From contig NZ_QKQS01000023.1 of the NCBI RefSeq assembly GCF_003226555.1, forward strand, positions 268,858-332,857: a stretch of DNA of 64,000 nucleotides, written 5' to 3'. The notes below the pieces were generated by a model. The model made no database searches, was not told the DNA's origin, and was given only the letters and a program-made list of their open reading frames with translations. Below, one piece after another: positions 52,856 through 62,555 of the stretch. Source of the stretch: Rhodopseudomonas palustris. Lineage in GTDB: Bacteria; Pseudomonadota; Alphaproteobacteria; Rhizobiales; Xanthobacteraceae. The translations under genes were made by a program, and so were the position numbers. Numbering within the stretch: the stretch's first letter is position 1; each line of letters begins with the position of its first letter.

Positions 52856-55210
52856 ATGGGCATCGAGGGTATCGGCGCGCGCGTCGCGCGCAAGGAAGAC
52901 CGCCGCTTCATCACCGGCCGCGGTCGCTATGTCGACGACATCAAGCTGCAGGGCATGACCTATGCGCATTTCGTGCGCAGCCCGCACGCGCACGCCAAGA
53001 TCACCGGCATCGAACTCGACGCCGCCAAGGCGATGCTGGGCGTGATCGACGTACTCACCGGCCAGCAGATCGTCGACGACAAGGTCGGCAACCTGATCTG
53101 CGGCTGGGCGATCCATTCCAAGGACGGCTCGGCGATGAAGATGGGCGCCTGGCCGGCGATGGCGCCGGAGACGGTGCGCTTCGTCGGCCAGGCGGTCGCG
53201 GTGGTGATCGCCGAGAGCAAGAACCTCGCCCGCGACGCCGCCGAGGCCGTGGTGGTGCATTACGAGGAGCTGCCCGCGGTCGCCAACATCAAGGCGGCGA
53301 TCGCCGATGGTGCAGCGCAGCTTCATCCCGAAGCGCCCGGCAACATCGTGTACGACTGGGAGATCGGCGACCAAAAGGCGACCGACGAAGCGTTCAGCAA
53401 AGCCGCCAACGTCGTCTCGATCGAACTCACCAACAACCGCTTGGTACCGAACGCGATGGAGCCGCGCGCGGCGGTCGCCGAGTACAATCCGGCCGAGGAG
53501 CACTTCACGCTCTACACCACCTCGCAGAACCCGCATGTCGCGCGTCTGGTGCTGTCGGCGTTCTACAACATCGCCCCCGAGCACAAGCTGCGGGTGGTGG
53601 CGCCCGATGTCGGCGGTGGCTTCGGCTCCAAAATCTTCATCTACCCGGAAGAGATGGTGGCGCTGTGGGCCTCCAAGAAGACCGGACGCCCGGTGAAGTG
53701 GACCGGTGACCGCAACGAAGCCTTTGTCACCGATGCGCACGGCCGCGATCATCTGTCGAAGGCCGAGATGGCATTCGACGCCGACAACAAGATGCTCGGC
53801 CTGCGGGTGAAGACCTACGCCAATTTCGGCGCCTACATGTCGCTGTTTTCGTCGTCGGTGCCGACCTATCTGTACGCGACGCTGCTGAGCGGCCAGTACA
53901 ACATCCCGGCGATCTACACCGAGGTGGTGGGCGTCTACACCAACACCACGCCGGTCGACGCCTATCGTGGCGCCGGACGGCCCGAGGCCTGCTATCTGCT
54001 GGAGCGGCTGGTCGAGACCGCGGCGCGGCAGCTCAAGGTCGATCCGGCCGAACTGCGGCGCAAGAACTTCATCACCCAGTTCCCGCACCAGACCCCGGTG
54101 ATCATGGCCTACGACACCGGCGACTTCAACGCCTCTCTCGACGCCGCATTGAAGGCGATCGACTATGCCGGCTTCGCAGGCCGCAAGGCCAAGGCCAAGA
54201 GCGAAGGCAAGCTGCGCGGAATCGGCCTGTCCTGCTACATCGAGGCCTGCGGCATCGCGCCCTCCAAGGCGGTCGGCTCGCTCGGCGCTGGCGTCGGCCT
54301 GTGGGAATCCGCCGAGGTCCGCGTCAACCCGGTCGGTACCATCGAGATCCTGACCGGCTCGCACAGCCACGGCCAGGGCCACGAGACCACGTTTGCCCAA
54401 TTGGTCGCGGACCGGCTCGGCATCCCGATCAACCAGGTGTCGATCGTGCACGGCGACACCGACAAGGTCCAGTTCGGCATGGGGACCTACGGGTCGCGCT
54501 CGGCGGCGGTCGGCATGTCGGCGATCTTCAAGGCGATGGAGAAGGTCGAAGCCAAAGCCAAGAAGATCGCGGCGCATCAGCTCGAAGCATCCGAGAACGA
54601 CATCGTCATCGAGAACGGCGAGTTCAAAGTCACCGGCACCGACAAGGCGATCGCGCTGCCGATGGTCGCGCTCGCCGCCTATACGGCGCACAACCTGCCC
54701 GACGGCATGGAGCCCGGCCTGAAGGAAAGCGCGTTCTACGATCCGACCAACTTCACCTTCCCGGCCGGCTCCTACATCTGCGAAGTCGAGGTCGATCCGG
54801 GCACCGGCAAGACCTCGTTCGTCAACTTCGTCGCGGTCGACGATTTCGGCCGGCTGATCAACCCGATGATCGTCGAGGGCCAGGTGCATGGCGGCCTGGT
54901 GCAGGGCATCGGCCAGGCGGTCCTGGAGCACGCGATCTACGACGCGGACGGCCAGCTCGTCACCGCCTCGTTCATGGACTACGCGATGCCGCGCGCCGAC
55001 GACGTGCCGTCGTTCCAGATCTCGCACACCACGACGCTGTGTCCGGGCAATCCGCTCGGCGTCAAGGGCTGCGGCGAGGCCGGCGCGATCGGCGCTTCGG
55101 CAGCGGTGATCAACGCCATCACCGACGCGATCGGCAACAACCGGCTGGAAATGCCGGCGACGCCGGACCGGGTGTGGCACGCGATGCAACTGCAGCAAGC
55201 CGCCGAATGA
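52856..55210 (+). CDS. Large molybdopterin subunit, CO dehydrogenase form II-like
   Basis: Catalytic subunit of 784 residues. The active-site loop reads [20 protein letters not shown] (about residue 365), the AYRGAGR motif of so-called form II CoxL, not the AYxCSFR of true form I CO dehydrogenase. Other marks are [20 protein letters not shown] (about 250) and the catalytic Glu in [20 protein letters not shown]. Form II enzymes are often annotated as CO dehydrogenases, but many act on other substrates. ATG 52856 has AGGGAGA upstream; a TTG at 52850 is the alternative. A CoA-transferase gene follows the set, hinting at an aromatic or acyl substrate. Confidence 0.9.
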   Translation: MGIEGIGARVARKEDRRFITGRGRYVDDIKLQGMTYAHFVRSPHAHAKITGIELDAAKAMLGVIDVLTGQQIVDDKVGNLICGWAIHSKDGSAMKMGAWPAMAPETVRFVGQAVAVVIAESKNLARDAAEAVVVHYEELPAVANIKAAIADGAAQLHPEAPGNIVYDWEIGDQKATDEAFSKAANVVSIELTNNRLVPNAMEPRAAVAEYNPAEEHFTLYTTSQNPHVARLVLSAFYNIAPEHKLRVVAPDVGGGFGSKIFIYPEEMVALWASKKTGRPVKWTGDRNEAFVTDAHGRDHLSKAEMAFDADNKMLGLRVKTYANFGAYMSLFSSSVPTYLYATLLSGQYNIPAIYTEVVGVYTNTTPVDAYRGAGRPEACYLLERLVETAARQLKVDPAELRRKNFITQFPHQTPVIMAYDTGDFNASLDAALKAIDYAGFAGRKAKAKSEGKLRGIGLSCYIEACGIAPSKAVGSLGAGVGLWESAEVRVNPVGTIEILTGSHSHGQGHETTFAQLVADRLGIPINQVSIVHGDTDKVQFGMGTYGSRSAAVGMSAIFKAMEKVEAKAKKIAAHQLEASENDIVIENGEFKVTGTDKAIALPMVALAAYTAHNLPDGMEPGLKESAFYDPTNFTFPAGSYICEVEVDPGTGKTSFVNFVAVDDFGRLINPMIVEGQVHGGLVQGIGQAVLEHAIYDADGQLVTASFMDYAMPRADDVPSFQISHTTTLCPGNPLGVKGCGEAGAIGASAAVINAITDAIGNNRLEMPATPDRVWHAMQLQQAAE

Positions 55211-55213
55211 GAT

Positions 55214-55302
55214 CGTCATTGCGAGCACCCGGATCCGCGCGTCGCGCGGTCCGGGCACAGGCTCCGCGAAGCAATCCAGAGGCTTCGCTCCTCGCAATGA
55301 CG
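55214..55302. repeat. Palindromic intergenic repeat (type 1)
   Basis: An 89-bp element whose ends are inverted copies, CGTCATTGCGAG at the left and CTCGCAATGACG at the right, with a GC-rich internal palindrome between. It fills most of the gap between the large and FAD subunit genes. Elements of this look are common between genes in Bradyrhizobium and Rhodopseudomonas genomes. Confidence 0.7.
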
Positions 55303-55350
55303 GAGAGCTTGTTGGACAGACAAACAATCGATCTCTGATAGGAGATACTC

Positions 55351-56151
55351 ATGTATTCCACCAACTATCACCGCGCCTCCTCGGTCGACGAAGCCGTGGC
55401 GCTGATCGCCAAGGGCAGCGACGCCAAATTCCTCGCCGGTGGCCACACCCTGCTCCCCGTGATGAAGCAGCGGCTCGCAGCGCCGGGCGATCTCGTCGAC
55501 ATCGCCAAGATCCCAGCGCTGATCGGGATCGAAGCCAGCGGCGACACCCTGACCATCAAGGCGGCGACCACCTACTACGACATCATGCACAATGCCGACG
55601 TGAAGCGCCTGATCCCGGCGATCGCGCATCTCACCTCGGTGCTGGGCGATCCGGCGGTGCGCTATCGTGGCACCATCGGCGGATCAGTCGCCACCAACGA
55701 TCCGGCCGCCGACTATCCGGCCGCGATCCTGGCGCTGAACGCCACGGTGAAGACCAACAAGCGCGAGATCCCGGCCGACCAGTTCTTCAAGGGGCTGTTC
55801 ATGACGGCGCTGGAAGACAACGAGATGATCACCGCGATCTCGTTCCCGGTGCCGGAGAAAGCCGGCTACGCCAAGATGCGCAACCCGGCGTCGCGCTTTG
55901 CGCTCACCGGCGTGTTTGTCGCCAAGCTGAAGAGCGGCGAAATCCGCGCCGCCGCCACCGGCGCGTCGCAGGACGGCGTGATGCGGGTGCCGGTGATCGA
56001 ACAGGCGCTGCAGGCGAACTGGTCGGCGTCGGCCCTGGACGGCGTCAAGGTGTCCGACGAAGGACTGATCGAGGATATCCACGGCACTTCGGACTATCGC
56101 GCGAACCTGATCAAGGTGATGGCGCAGCGCGCGGTGCAGGCTGCCGGCTGA
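55351..56151 (+). CDS. FAD-binding medium subunit of a CO dehydrogenase-like molybdenum hydroxylase
   Basis: Medium subunit of 266 residues. FAD-binding motifs are AKFLAGGHTLLPVMKQRLAA (about residue 28) and RYRGTIGGSVATNDPAADYP (about 102). It has GGAGAT 6 bases before the ATG. It completes the enzyme with the two upstream subunits; the gap before it contains a palindromic repeat. Gene order small-large-medium differs from the medium-small-large order of classical form I cox operons. Confidence 0.93.
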   Translation: MYSTNYHRASSVDEAVALIAKGSDAKFLAGGHTLLPVMKQRLAAPGDLVDIAKIPALIGIEASGDTLTIKAATTYYDIMHNADVKRLIPAIAHLTSVLGDPAVRYRGTIGGSVATNDPAADYPAAILALNATVKTNKREIPADQFFKGLFMTALEDNEMITAISFPVPEKAGYAKMRNPASRFALTGVFVAKLKSGEIRAAATGASQDGVMRVPVIEQALQANWSASALDGVKVSDEGLIEDIHGTSDYRANLIKVMAQRAVQAAG

Positions 56152-56336
56152 ATAATTCCATTTCACGGCAAGCGGCGCGCGATCTCGCGCGCCGCTTTGT
56201 TTTGTGCGGTGCCGCAGCATGGCGGCATGCGGCGCTGGGACGAAAAGTCACTTGCCCCGGGCACGCCGGGCATGATGATTGACACCGACAACAACCGCTC
56301 CGCGCCGCGCGCGGACAACAACAATGGACACCCAAG

Positions 56337-57452
56337 GTGCAAGACACAGCGACCGCCTCCCCCAAGCCGACCACGAAAGCCAACGCCAGCGGCCCGCTCG
56401 CCGGCACCCGCATCGTCGAATTCGCCGGCATCGGCCCCGGCCCGTTCGGCTCGATGCTGCTCGCCGACATGGGCGCCGAGGTGATCACGCTGGTGCGTGC
56501 CGGGCAGAAGCCGCAGGGTGCCGCTGCGCGCGGCCGCACCGTGGTCACCGTCGACTTGAAGGACAAGGCCTCGGTCGCCGACGTGCTGAAGCTGCTGGAT
56601 AGCGCCGACGCGCTGGTCGAAGGCTATCGCCCGGGCGTGATGGAGCGTCTCGGCCTCGGGCCGGACGTGGTGATGGCGCGCAATCCGAAGCTGGTGTACG
56701 CGCGGATGACCGGCTGGGGCCAGACCGGTCCGCTGGCGCAGGCCGCCGGCCACGACATCAACTACATCTCGATCACCGGCGCGCTCGCCGCGATCGGCCC
56801 GGCCGACAATCCGGTGCCGCCGCTCAACCTGGTCGGCGATTTCGGCGGCGGCTCGCTGTATCTGGTGGTCGGCATCCTCGCGGCATTGCTCGAAGCCTCG
56901 AAGTCCGGCAAGGGCCAGGTGGTGGACGCCGCGATGTGCGACGGCGCCGCCTCGCTGATCACGATGTTCTTCGACATGACCGCGGCCGGCCGCTGGAAGG
57001 AAAGTCGCGAGAGCAACATGCTCGACGGCGGTGCGCATTTCTACGGCACCTACGCATGCGCCGACGGCCAATTCATCTCGATCGGCTCGATCGAACCGCA
57101 ATTCTACGCGCTGCTGCGCCAGATCGCCGGGCTGACCGACGCCGATTACGACGCCCAGATGGACCAAAAGCGGTGGCCGGCGCTGAAGCAGAAGCTCGCC
57201 GCGGTGTTCAAGACCAAGAGCCGCGACGAATGGTGCAAGCTGATGGAAGGCACCGACGTCTGCTTCGCACCCGTCCTGACGATGTCGGAAGCCACCAAGC
57301 ATCCGCACATGGTGGCGCGTGAGGTGTTCATCAATCACGAGGGCCACACCCAGCCGGCCCCGGCGCCGCGTTTCTCCCGCACGCCGTCGTCCGCGCGACC
57401 GCCGGTAGAAGCCGACATCGCCGGCGTGGTGAAGGCCTGGGGCGGGAAGTAA
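56337..57452 (+). CDS. CaiB/BaiF-family CoA-transferase (family III)
   Basis: CoA-transferase or acyl-CoA racemase of 371 residues. It shows AGTRIVEFAGIGPGPFGSML, MLADMGAEVITL, the Asp-containing TVVTVDLKDKASVADVLKLL, NPKLVYARMTGWGQTGPLAQ (about residue 120) and AGHDINYISITGALAAIG. The sequence is close to alpha-methylacyl-CoA racemases. The start is a GTG at 56337 without a clear ribosome site, so the N-terminus is uncertain. It follows the coxSLM-like set by 185 bp in the same direction; a link to that enzyme is possible but not shown. Confidence 0.9.
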   Translation: MQDTATASPKPTTKANASGPLAGTRIVEFAGIGPGPFGSMLLADMGAEVITLVRAGQKPQGAAARGRTVVTVDLKDKASVADVLKLLDSADALVEGYRPGVMERLGLGPDVVMARNPKLVYARMTGWGQTGPLAQAAGHDINYISITGALAAIGPADNPVPPLNLVGDFGGGSLYLVVGILAALLEASKSGKGQVVDAAMCDGAASLITMFFDMTAAGRWKESRESNMLDGGAHFYGTYACADGQFISIGSIEPQFYALLRQIAGLTDADYDAQMDQKRWPALKQKLAAVFKTKSRDEWCKLMEGTDVCFAPVLTMSEATKHPHMVAREVFINHEGHTQPAPAPRFSRTPSSARPPVEADIAGVVKAWGGK

Positions 57453-57463
57453 CAAGTCGTCAC

Positions 57464-57566
57464 GTCATTCCGGGGCGCTCGCGCAGCGAGCGAACCCGGA
57501 ATCCAGCAGTTCAGAGCACCTCGGAATTCCGGGTTCGCGAGCTACGCTCGCGCCCCGGAATGACGG
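57464..57566. repeat. Palindromic intergenic repeat (type 2)
   Basis: A 103-bp element with inverted ends, GTCATTCCGGGGCG at the left and GCCCCGGAATGACG at the right, and an internal pair around GAACCCGGAATCC and GGAATTCCGGGTTC. It lies between the convergent CoA-transferase and fumarylacetoacetase genes, where it could also end transcription. A second copy is at 62173-62293. Confidence 0.75.
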
Positions 57567-57578
57567 CGCGGGTGGCTG

Positions 57579-58844
57579 TTATTCAGCCGCCAGCACCGTG
57601 CCCTCGACTTCACCGAAGCCGACGCGGTAGCCGTCGCCCTGGCACCACCCGCGCATCACCAGGCTGTCGCCGTCTTCGAGGAAGCTGCGGCTCTCGCCGC
57701 CGGGCAATTGCAGAGGCTCCGTCCCGTTCCAGCTCAATTCCAGCAGACTGCCGAGCTGATCTTTCTCCGGGCCCGACACCGTGCCGGAGCCGAGCAGGTC
57801 GCCGACGCTCATCGCGCAGCCACTGGAGGCATGGTGGACGAGCTGCTGTACCGACGACCAGTACATGTATTTGAAATTGGTGGCGCTGATCCGCGCCGGC
57901 TGCTGCATCGCCGGCGTGCGTAAGCCGACTTCCAGCGCCATGTCGTAATTGTTGGCGCCCTTCTGCTGCAGATACGGCAGCGGCGCCGGGTCCTGCACCG
58001 GCCCGACCACGCGAAACGGTTCCAGCGCCTCGCGGGTGACGACCCACGGGCTGATCGATGTCGCAAACGCTTTGGCCTGGAACGGTCCGAGCGGTACGTA
58101 CTCCCATTGCTGGATATCGCGTGCGCTCCAGTCGTTGAGCAGGGTGAAACCGAAGATCATCTCTTCGGCCTGCGCCTCCGTCAGCATCGACCCCATCACC
58201 GAGGACTGCCCGACCACCACGCCGATCTCGAGTTCGAAATCCAGCCGCTTGCAAGGTCCGAAGCTCGGCAGCTCGGCCGACGGCGGCTTGAGCTGGCCGC
58301 GGGGGCGGTGAATCGCCGTGCCGCTGACCACGACGGTCGAAGCACGACCGTTGTAGCCGATCGGGATATGCAGCCAGTTTGGCAGCAACGGATTGGTCTT
58401 GTCGCGGAACATGGTGCCGACATTGGTGGCGTGTTCCTTCGACGAATAGAAATCGGTGAAGCCCTCGACACGAAGCGGCAGATGCAGCTTCACCTGGTGC
58501 ATCGGCAGCAGCGCCTTGGCGCGCAACTCCGCATTGTCGCGCAGCTCGGGATTGTCGTGCCGCAGCAGCGCACTGATCCGCGCCCGCGTGCTGCGCCAGA
58601 CGTTCGGCCCGAGTGCCATGAAGGCGTTGATCGAGCCTTGCGCGAACACACCCTCCGGCATGTCGAGTAGCTTCGCCGCCTGCAGCGCGGCGAGGTCGAG
58701 CACGAACTCGCCGATCGCAACACCAACCCGCGGCGATGGATCATGCGACGTTGAGAAAACGCCGTAAGGGAGGTTCTGGATCGGGAAATCGGACTCCGGC
58801 TTGACGTCGATAAAGGAGCGGAGGCGGGGATCGTTGGGATGCAT
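57579..58844 (-). CDS. fahA: Fumarylacetoacetase
   Basis: Hydrolase of 421 residues, the normal length, splitting fumarylacetoacetate into fumarate and acetoacetate, the last step of tyrosine/homogentisate breakdown. Marks are FTDFYSSKEHATNVGTMF (metal and active-site region, about residue 120), DFELEIGVVVGQ with the metal acids (about 200), LLNDWSARDIQQWEYVPLGP and GDLLGSGTVSGPEK. ATG 58844 has AGGA 7 bases upstream; the longer frame to 59096 passes through a repeat. It is the third enzyme of the locus with hmgA and maiA, separated from maiA by a 291-bp gap with a repeat. Confidence 0.95.
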   Translation of the reverse strand: MHPNDPRLRSFIDVKPESDFPIQNLPYGVFSTSHDPSPRVGVAIGEFVLDLAALQAAKLLDMPEGVFAQGSINAFMALGPNVWRSTRARISALLRHDNPELRDNAELRAKALLPMHQVKLHLPLRVEGFTDFYSSKEHATNVGTMFRDKTNPLLPNWLHIPIGYNGRASTVVVSGTAIHRPRGQLKPPSAELPSFGPCKRLDFELEIGVVVGQSSVMGSMLTEAQAEEMIFGFTLLNDWSARDIQQWEYVPLGPFQAKAFATSISPWVVTREALEPFRVVGPVQDPAPLPYLQQKGANNYDMALEVGLRTPAMQQPARISATNFKYMYWSSVQQLVHHASSGCAMSVGDLLGSGTVSGPEKDQLGSLLELSWNGTEPLQLPGGESRSFLEDGDSLVMRGWCQGDGYRVGFGEVEGTVLAAE

Positions 58845-58891
58845 GAAGGGTCCTGGGAGGTTGAACGGCTCGGTCGGATCACGGGGCCTCT

Positions 58892-59043
58892 TCACCCTCC
58901 CCTGGAGGGGGAGGGTGGGCACGCAGCCCGCGCAGCGGGTTGCGTGACGGGGTGAGGTGAGAAGCGGGCGCGGCGGATGAACTCTTCGCCACCCCACCCC
59001 GCTCGCTGACGCGAGCGACCCTCCCCTTCCAGGGGAGGGTGGG
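58892..59043. repeat. Long palindromic intergenic repeat (type 3)
   Basis: A 152-bp element bounded by two hairpins, CACCCTCCCC/GGGGAGGGTG-like at about 58892-58917 and CCCTCCCC/GGGGAGGG near 59019-59042, with inner palindromes around CGCAGCCCGCG and GCTCGCTGACGCGAGC. It sits between maiA and the fumarylacetoacetase gene. Similar elements are frequent in related genomes. Confidence 0.7.
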
Positions 59044-59135
59044 CCGCGCTGCGGCCACAAACGTTCATCTGCGAACGCCCCGGCGCACGCGGACAAAGGT
59101 CGAGGAGGCTCGGACGAAAGACGAGCCCATCATGC

Positions 59136-59792
59136 TCACTCCGCGTCCGGCTGCCGGCCCGGCTCGGCAGCCACGAAGGCGTCGAGCTTCATCGCTTCGG
59201 CTTCGATCTGGCGGATGCGTTCGAACGGGGCGAGGTCGGCGTCGAAGCGGCGGGCGTTGAACACCTGCGGCACGATGCAGATGTCCGCGAGCGTCGGCCG
59301 GTTGCCATAGGCGAACGGCCCCGGCGTCTGCGCCAGCCGCGACTCGATCGCTGCGAAGCCCTGTTCGATCCATTGCTTCGACCAGATCGCCCGATCGGTC
59401 TCATCGACGCCGAGTTCGCTGAGCCGCTTCAGAATCCGCAGGTTCCCGATCGGATGGATGTCGCAGGCGACCGCATAGGCGATCTCGCGGACGATGGCGC
59501 GGGCCCTCGGATCTTTCGGCAGCAGCGGCGGCTCGGGATGGGTCTCGTCGAGATATTCGATGATCGCCAGCGACTGGCCGAGATTGAATTCGCCCTCGCT
59601 CCAATACGGCACCAGGCCGGCCGGATTGATCCAGCGGAACGCCTCGAGATTCTGCTCACCGTCGCGCAGATGCACGTAGCGCTGCGCCACGATGATGTTC
59701 TTCAGGTTGAGCGCGATTCTGACCCGATAGGCCGCGGAAGAGCGGAAATAGCCGTACAGCACCGCGGCGTCGTGATCCTGAGTCTTGGTCAT
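59136..59792 (-). CDS. maiA: Maleylacetoacetate isomerase (zeta-class GST)
   Basis: Glutathione-dependent isomerase of 218 residues converting maleylacetoacetate to fumarylacetoacetate. The zeta-class glutathione motif is [19 protein letters not shown] (S-S-x-x-x-x-R-V), followed by [20 protein letters not shown] and the C-terminal [22 protein letters not shown] 59792 overlaps the hmgA stop (ATGA), which sets the start. Confidence 0.95.
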   Translation of the reverse strand: MTKTQDHDAAVLYGYFRSSAAYRVRIALNLKNIIVAQRYVHLRDGEQNLEAFRWINPAGLVPYWSEGEFNLGQSLAIIEYLDETHPEPPLLPKDPRARAIVREIAYAVACDIHPIGNLRILKRLSELGVDETDRAIWSKQWIEQGFAAIESRLAQTPGPFAYGNRPTLADICIVPQVFNARRFDADLAPFERIRQIEAEAMKLDAFVAAEPGRQPDAE

Positions 59793-61135
59793 GGCCGGTT
59801 CGGATCGAAGCGCTTTTCGAGGCCGTTCCAGCAATCGGCGTAGTCGTCCTGCAATAGACCGGAGCTCGCGGCATATTCGGTGACCCGCTGCGGATAGCGG
59901 GTCTCGAACATGAAAGCCATCGTGCCGGTAAGCTTGACCGGCTTCAGTTCGCTATTGCTGGCATGATCGAACGCCTCGCGATCAGGCCCGTGCGGCAGCA
60001 TCATGTTGTGCAGCGATGCGCCGCCGGGCACGAAGCCCTGCGGCTTGGCGTCGTACACGCCGTAGATCAGCCCCATGAACTCCGACATGATGTTCATGTG
60101 ATACCATGGCGGCCTGAACGTGTTCTCGGCCACCATCCAGCGCTCGGGGAAGATCACGAAGTCGATATTGGCGGTGCCGGCGGTTTCCGACGGCGAGGTC
60201 AGCACCGTGAAAATCGATGGATCGGGATGATCGAAGCCGATCGCGCCGACCGGCGAATAGGTGCGCAGGTCGTACTTATACGGCGCGTAGTTGCCGTGCC
60301 AGGCGACGACGTCGATCGGCGAATGCGCAAGCTGCGTCACGTACAGCGCGCCGCCCCATTTCACATACAGTTCGGTCGGCGTGTCCTTGTCCTCGTAGGC
60401 CGCGACCGGGGTGAGAAAGTCGCGCGAATTGGCGAGGCAATTGGCGCCGATCGGGCCGCGCTCCGGCAGCGTGAACGCGCCGCCGTAGTTTTCGCACAGA
60501 TAGCCGCGCGCCGGGCCGTCGACCAGCTCGACCCGGAACTTGGCGCCGCGCGGGATCACGGCGATCTCGGCCGGCTCGATGCTGATGATTCCGAATTCAG
60601 TGACGAGGCGCAGGCTACCCTGCTGCGGCACGAACATCATCTCGCCGTCGGCATTGTAGAAGTGCTGATCGACCATCGAGTGGGTGATCAGATAAAGATG
60701 CGTCGCCATCCCGGCCTGGGTATTGACGTCGCCCGCCGTGGTCATGGTGCGCACGCCCTGCAGGAAGGTCAGCTTGTCCTGCGGCATCGGCGGCGGATCC
60801 CAGCGCAACTGCGCGATCGGCAAATCGTGCTCGAAGCACGGCGCCGAGCGCCACAGCCCCATCTCGGCTTTGGCGAAGCGGCCGGAGTGTTTCACCGAGG
60901 GACGAATCCGATACAGCCACGATCGCTCGTTGGCGCCGCGCGGCGCGGTGAAGGGCGAGCCGGACAATTGCTCGGCGTAGAGACCGTAGGCGGCACGCTG
61001 CGGCGAGTTGCGCCCCACCGGCAGCGCGCCGGGCAGTGCCTCGGTTTCGAACGAATTGCCGAAGCCAGACATGTAGCCGGGCGTAATGCCTTGCGATGAG
61101 CTGCCGATGATCTGCGGCGCGGCATTGATGTTCAT
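59789..61135 (-). CDS. hmgA: Homogentisate 1,2-dioxygenase
   Basis: Iron(II) dioxygenase of 448 residues that opens the ring of homogentisate to maleylacetoacetate. The start [20 protein letters not shown] and [20 protein letters not shown] are typical; the iron site lies in the C-terminal half, including [20 protein letters not shown] (His and Glu) and [31 protein letters not shown] precedes ATG 61135. First gene of the hmgA-maiA pair, followed further down by the fumarylacetoacetase. Confidence 0.97.
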   Translation of the reverse strand: MNINAAPQIIGSSSQGITPGYMSGFGNSFETEALPGALPVGRNSPQRAAYGLYAEQLSGSPFTAPRGANERSWLYRIRPSVKHSGRFAKAEMGLWRSAPCFEHDLPIAQLRWDPPPMPQDKLTFLQGVRTMTTAGDVNTQAGMATHLYLITHSMVDQHFYNADGEMMFVPQQGSLRLVTEFGIISIEPAEIAVIPRGAKFRVELVDGPARGYLCENYGGAFTLPERGPIGANCLANSRDFLTPVAAYEDKDTPTELYVKWGGALYVTQLAHSPIDVVAWHGNYAPYKYDLRTYSPVGAIGFDHPDPSIFTVLTSPSETAGTANIDFVIFPERWMVAENTFRPPWYHMNIMSEFMGLIYGVYDAKPQGFVPGGASLHNMMLPHGPDREAFDHASNSELKPVKLTGTMAFMFETRYPQRVTEYAASSGLLQDDYADCWNGLEKRFDPNRP

Positions 61136-61191
61136 GGTCGTCCTCCGATCGGTTGGCGAGGGCGCGGCCGAAGACGCGCTCGCAGTTCGGA

Positions 61192-62145
61192 CTAGCCGCC
61201 CTGCAGGGCGGCCCACATTTCGCGGTCGCGCTCGGCGGTCCAGATCACCGGATCGTCGATGCCGGAGGCTTCGTCGAACGCGCGCGAGACGTTGAACGGC
61301 AGGCAGTGCTCGTAGATGGCGAAGGACGAGAACTTCGGGTCCATCACCTCACGCGTAGCGTCCCAGGTCTCCTTCAGGCTGCGGCCCTTGGCGACCGAAA
61401 GTTCGGCGGCGCCGTACAGTGTGCCGACGAAATCACGCGTCATCGCGATCGCCTCGCGCGTGGTCTCCAGCCCTTGCAACGCGTCGCCGCGGCCGGGCGC
61501 GATCGCCTTCGGGTTGAAGTCGCGGATCTCGTTCAGTGTCGCCGGCCACTCGCGCAAATACGCGTCGCCACAATAGCAGGCCGAGTGATACTCGACGAGG
61601 TCGCCGGTGAACATCACCTGCGCGTCCGGCACCCAGGCGACGATATCCCCCGAGGTGTGGCCGGCACCGAGCTGCATCAGCCGCACCTCGCGCCTGCCCA
61701 GGAAGACCGACATCTCACCGTCGAACGCCAGCGTCGGCCAGGTCAGGCCCGGGATGCTCTCGGCATCCTGGAACAGCCGCGGAAACCGGCCGTATTCCGA
61801 ATCCCAATCCTGCTGGCCGCGCTCCTCGATCAGCCGGTAGGTCTCCTGCGACGCGATGATGCCTTGCGCCTGATAGGCCGACGCGCCGAGCACGCGCACC
61901 GCATGATAATGCGACAGCACGACGTATTTGATCGGCTTGTCGGTGACGCTGCGGACCCGCTCGATCACCTTATTCGCCATCGCCGGCGTCGCCTGCGCAT
62001 CGAACACCAGGCAGCCGTCGTCGCCGACGATCACCGCCGAATTCGGATCGCCCTCCGCGGTGAAGGCGTAGAGATCGGGCCCGATCTCGGAGAACGTCAC
62101 CTTCTTCTCGGCGAGGTCGGTGGTGGAGGCGAAGCCTTTGGCCAT
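61192..62145 (-). CDS. MBL-fold metallo-hydrolase with altered zinc motif
   Basis: Metallo-beta-lactamase-fold protein of 317 residues. The first metal motif, normally HxHxDH, reads [15 protein letters not shown]: both leading histidines are present but Asp and the last His are Val and Arg. Later ligands remain ([28 protein letters not shown]). A one-metal or non-hydrolytic role is possible. It lies 57 bp upstream of hmgA in the same direction, so it is probably co-transcribed with the homogentisate genes. Its substrate is unknown. Confidence 0.87.
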   Translation of the reverse strand: MAKGFASTTDLAEKKVTFSEIGPDLYAFTAEGDPNSAVIVGDDGCLVFDAQATPAMANKVIERVRSVTDKPIKYVVLSHYHAVRVLGASAYQAQGIIASQETYRLIEERGQQDWDSEYGRFPRLFQDAESIPGLTWPTLAFDGEMSVFLGRREVRLMQLGAGHTSGDIVAWVPDAQVMFTGDLVEYHSACYCGDAYLREWPATLNEIRDFNPKAIAPGRGDALQGLETTREAIAMTRDFVGTLYGAAELSVAKGRSLKETWDATREVMDPKFSSFAIYEHCLPFNVSRAFDEASGIDDPVIWTAERDREMWAALQGG

Positions 62146-62172
62146 GTGTGGTCCTTACTCTGTTTCTAGTTG

Positions 62173-62293
62173 GTCATTCCGGGGCGCTCGCGCAGCGAGT
62201 GTACCCGGAATCCCGAGCTGTTCTGCGACTGCCGCTTCCCACCATCACTTCGAGATTCCGGGTTCGCGCCTGACGGCGCGCCCCGGAATTACG
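62173..62293. repeat. Palindromic intergenic repeat (type 2, second copy)
   Basis: A 121-bp element with the same ends as that at 57464-57566: GTCATTCCGGGGCG at the left and GCCCCGGAATTACG at the right, and an internal GTACCCGGAATCCC facing GATTCCGGGTTCGC. It lies between the MBL gene and the DUF2783 gene. Confidence 0.75.
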
Positions 62294-62339
62294 AACCTTG
62301 GGGCGAGGCGCCTACGCCGCGCGGTTTGGTTGACGCCGG

Positions 62340-62555
62340 TCACTCCCGTTGCCCCTCCACCACGCTCCGTTTCGCCAGCGCCGTTGCTTCGCGGAGCAGA
62401 TCGAGATCGCCGATGTGGTTGGCGAGGATCAGCACCAAGGCAGCGTCCAGTGCTGCGCTCTGTTCGTCGCCGAGGCCGCGATGGGCCTCGACGATCAGCC
62501 GGTAGGCGGCGTCCGGATCGGCGAAATTGCTTCTAGTCGACAGCACGGCGGTCAT
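62340..62555 (-). CDS. DUF2783 small protein, MhaB-like coupling protein
   Basis: Small acidic-helical protein of 71 residues (FADPDAAYRLIVEAHRGLGD, LILANHIGDLDLLREAT), the pattern of DUF2783. Its ATG overlaps the stop of the FAD hydroxylase gene (62552-62555), so the two are translated together. DUF2783 proteins regularly accompany such FAD hydroxylases. In Pseudomonas putida, MhaB is a small coupling protein of the flavoprotein MhaA in 3-hydroxyphenylacetate 6-hydroxylase, which makes homogentisate. Size, partner and the neighbouring hmg genes suggest the same role; I have not compared the sequences directly. Confidence 0.75.
   Translation of the reverse strand: MTAVLSTRSNFADPDAAYRLIVEAHRGLGDEQSAALDAALVLILANHIGDLDLLREATALAKRSVVEGQRE

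Noticed and set aside
52679-55327. Leftward open frame of 882 codons
   Set aside because: Antisense shadow of the large molybdopterin subunit, whose motifs are unmistakable on the plus strand.
52249-56151. Calling this set aerobic CO dehydrogenase (coxSLM)
   Set aside because: The large subunit has AYRGAGR rather than AYxCSFR and the gene order differs, so CO as substrate is not supported.
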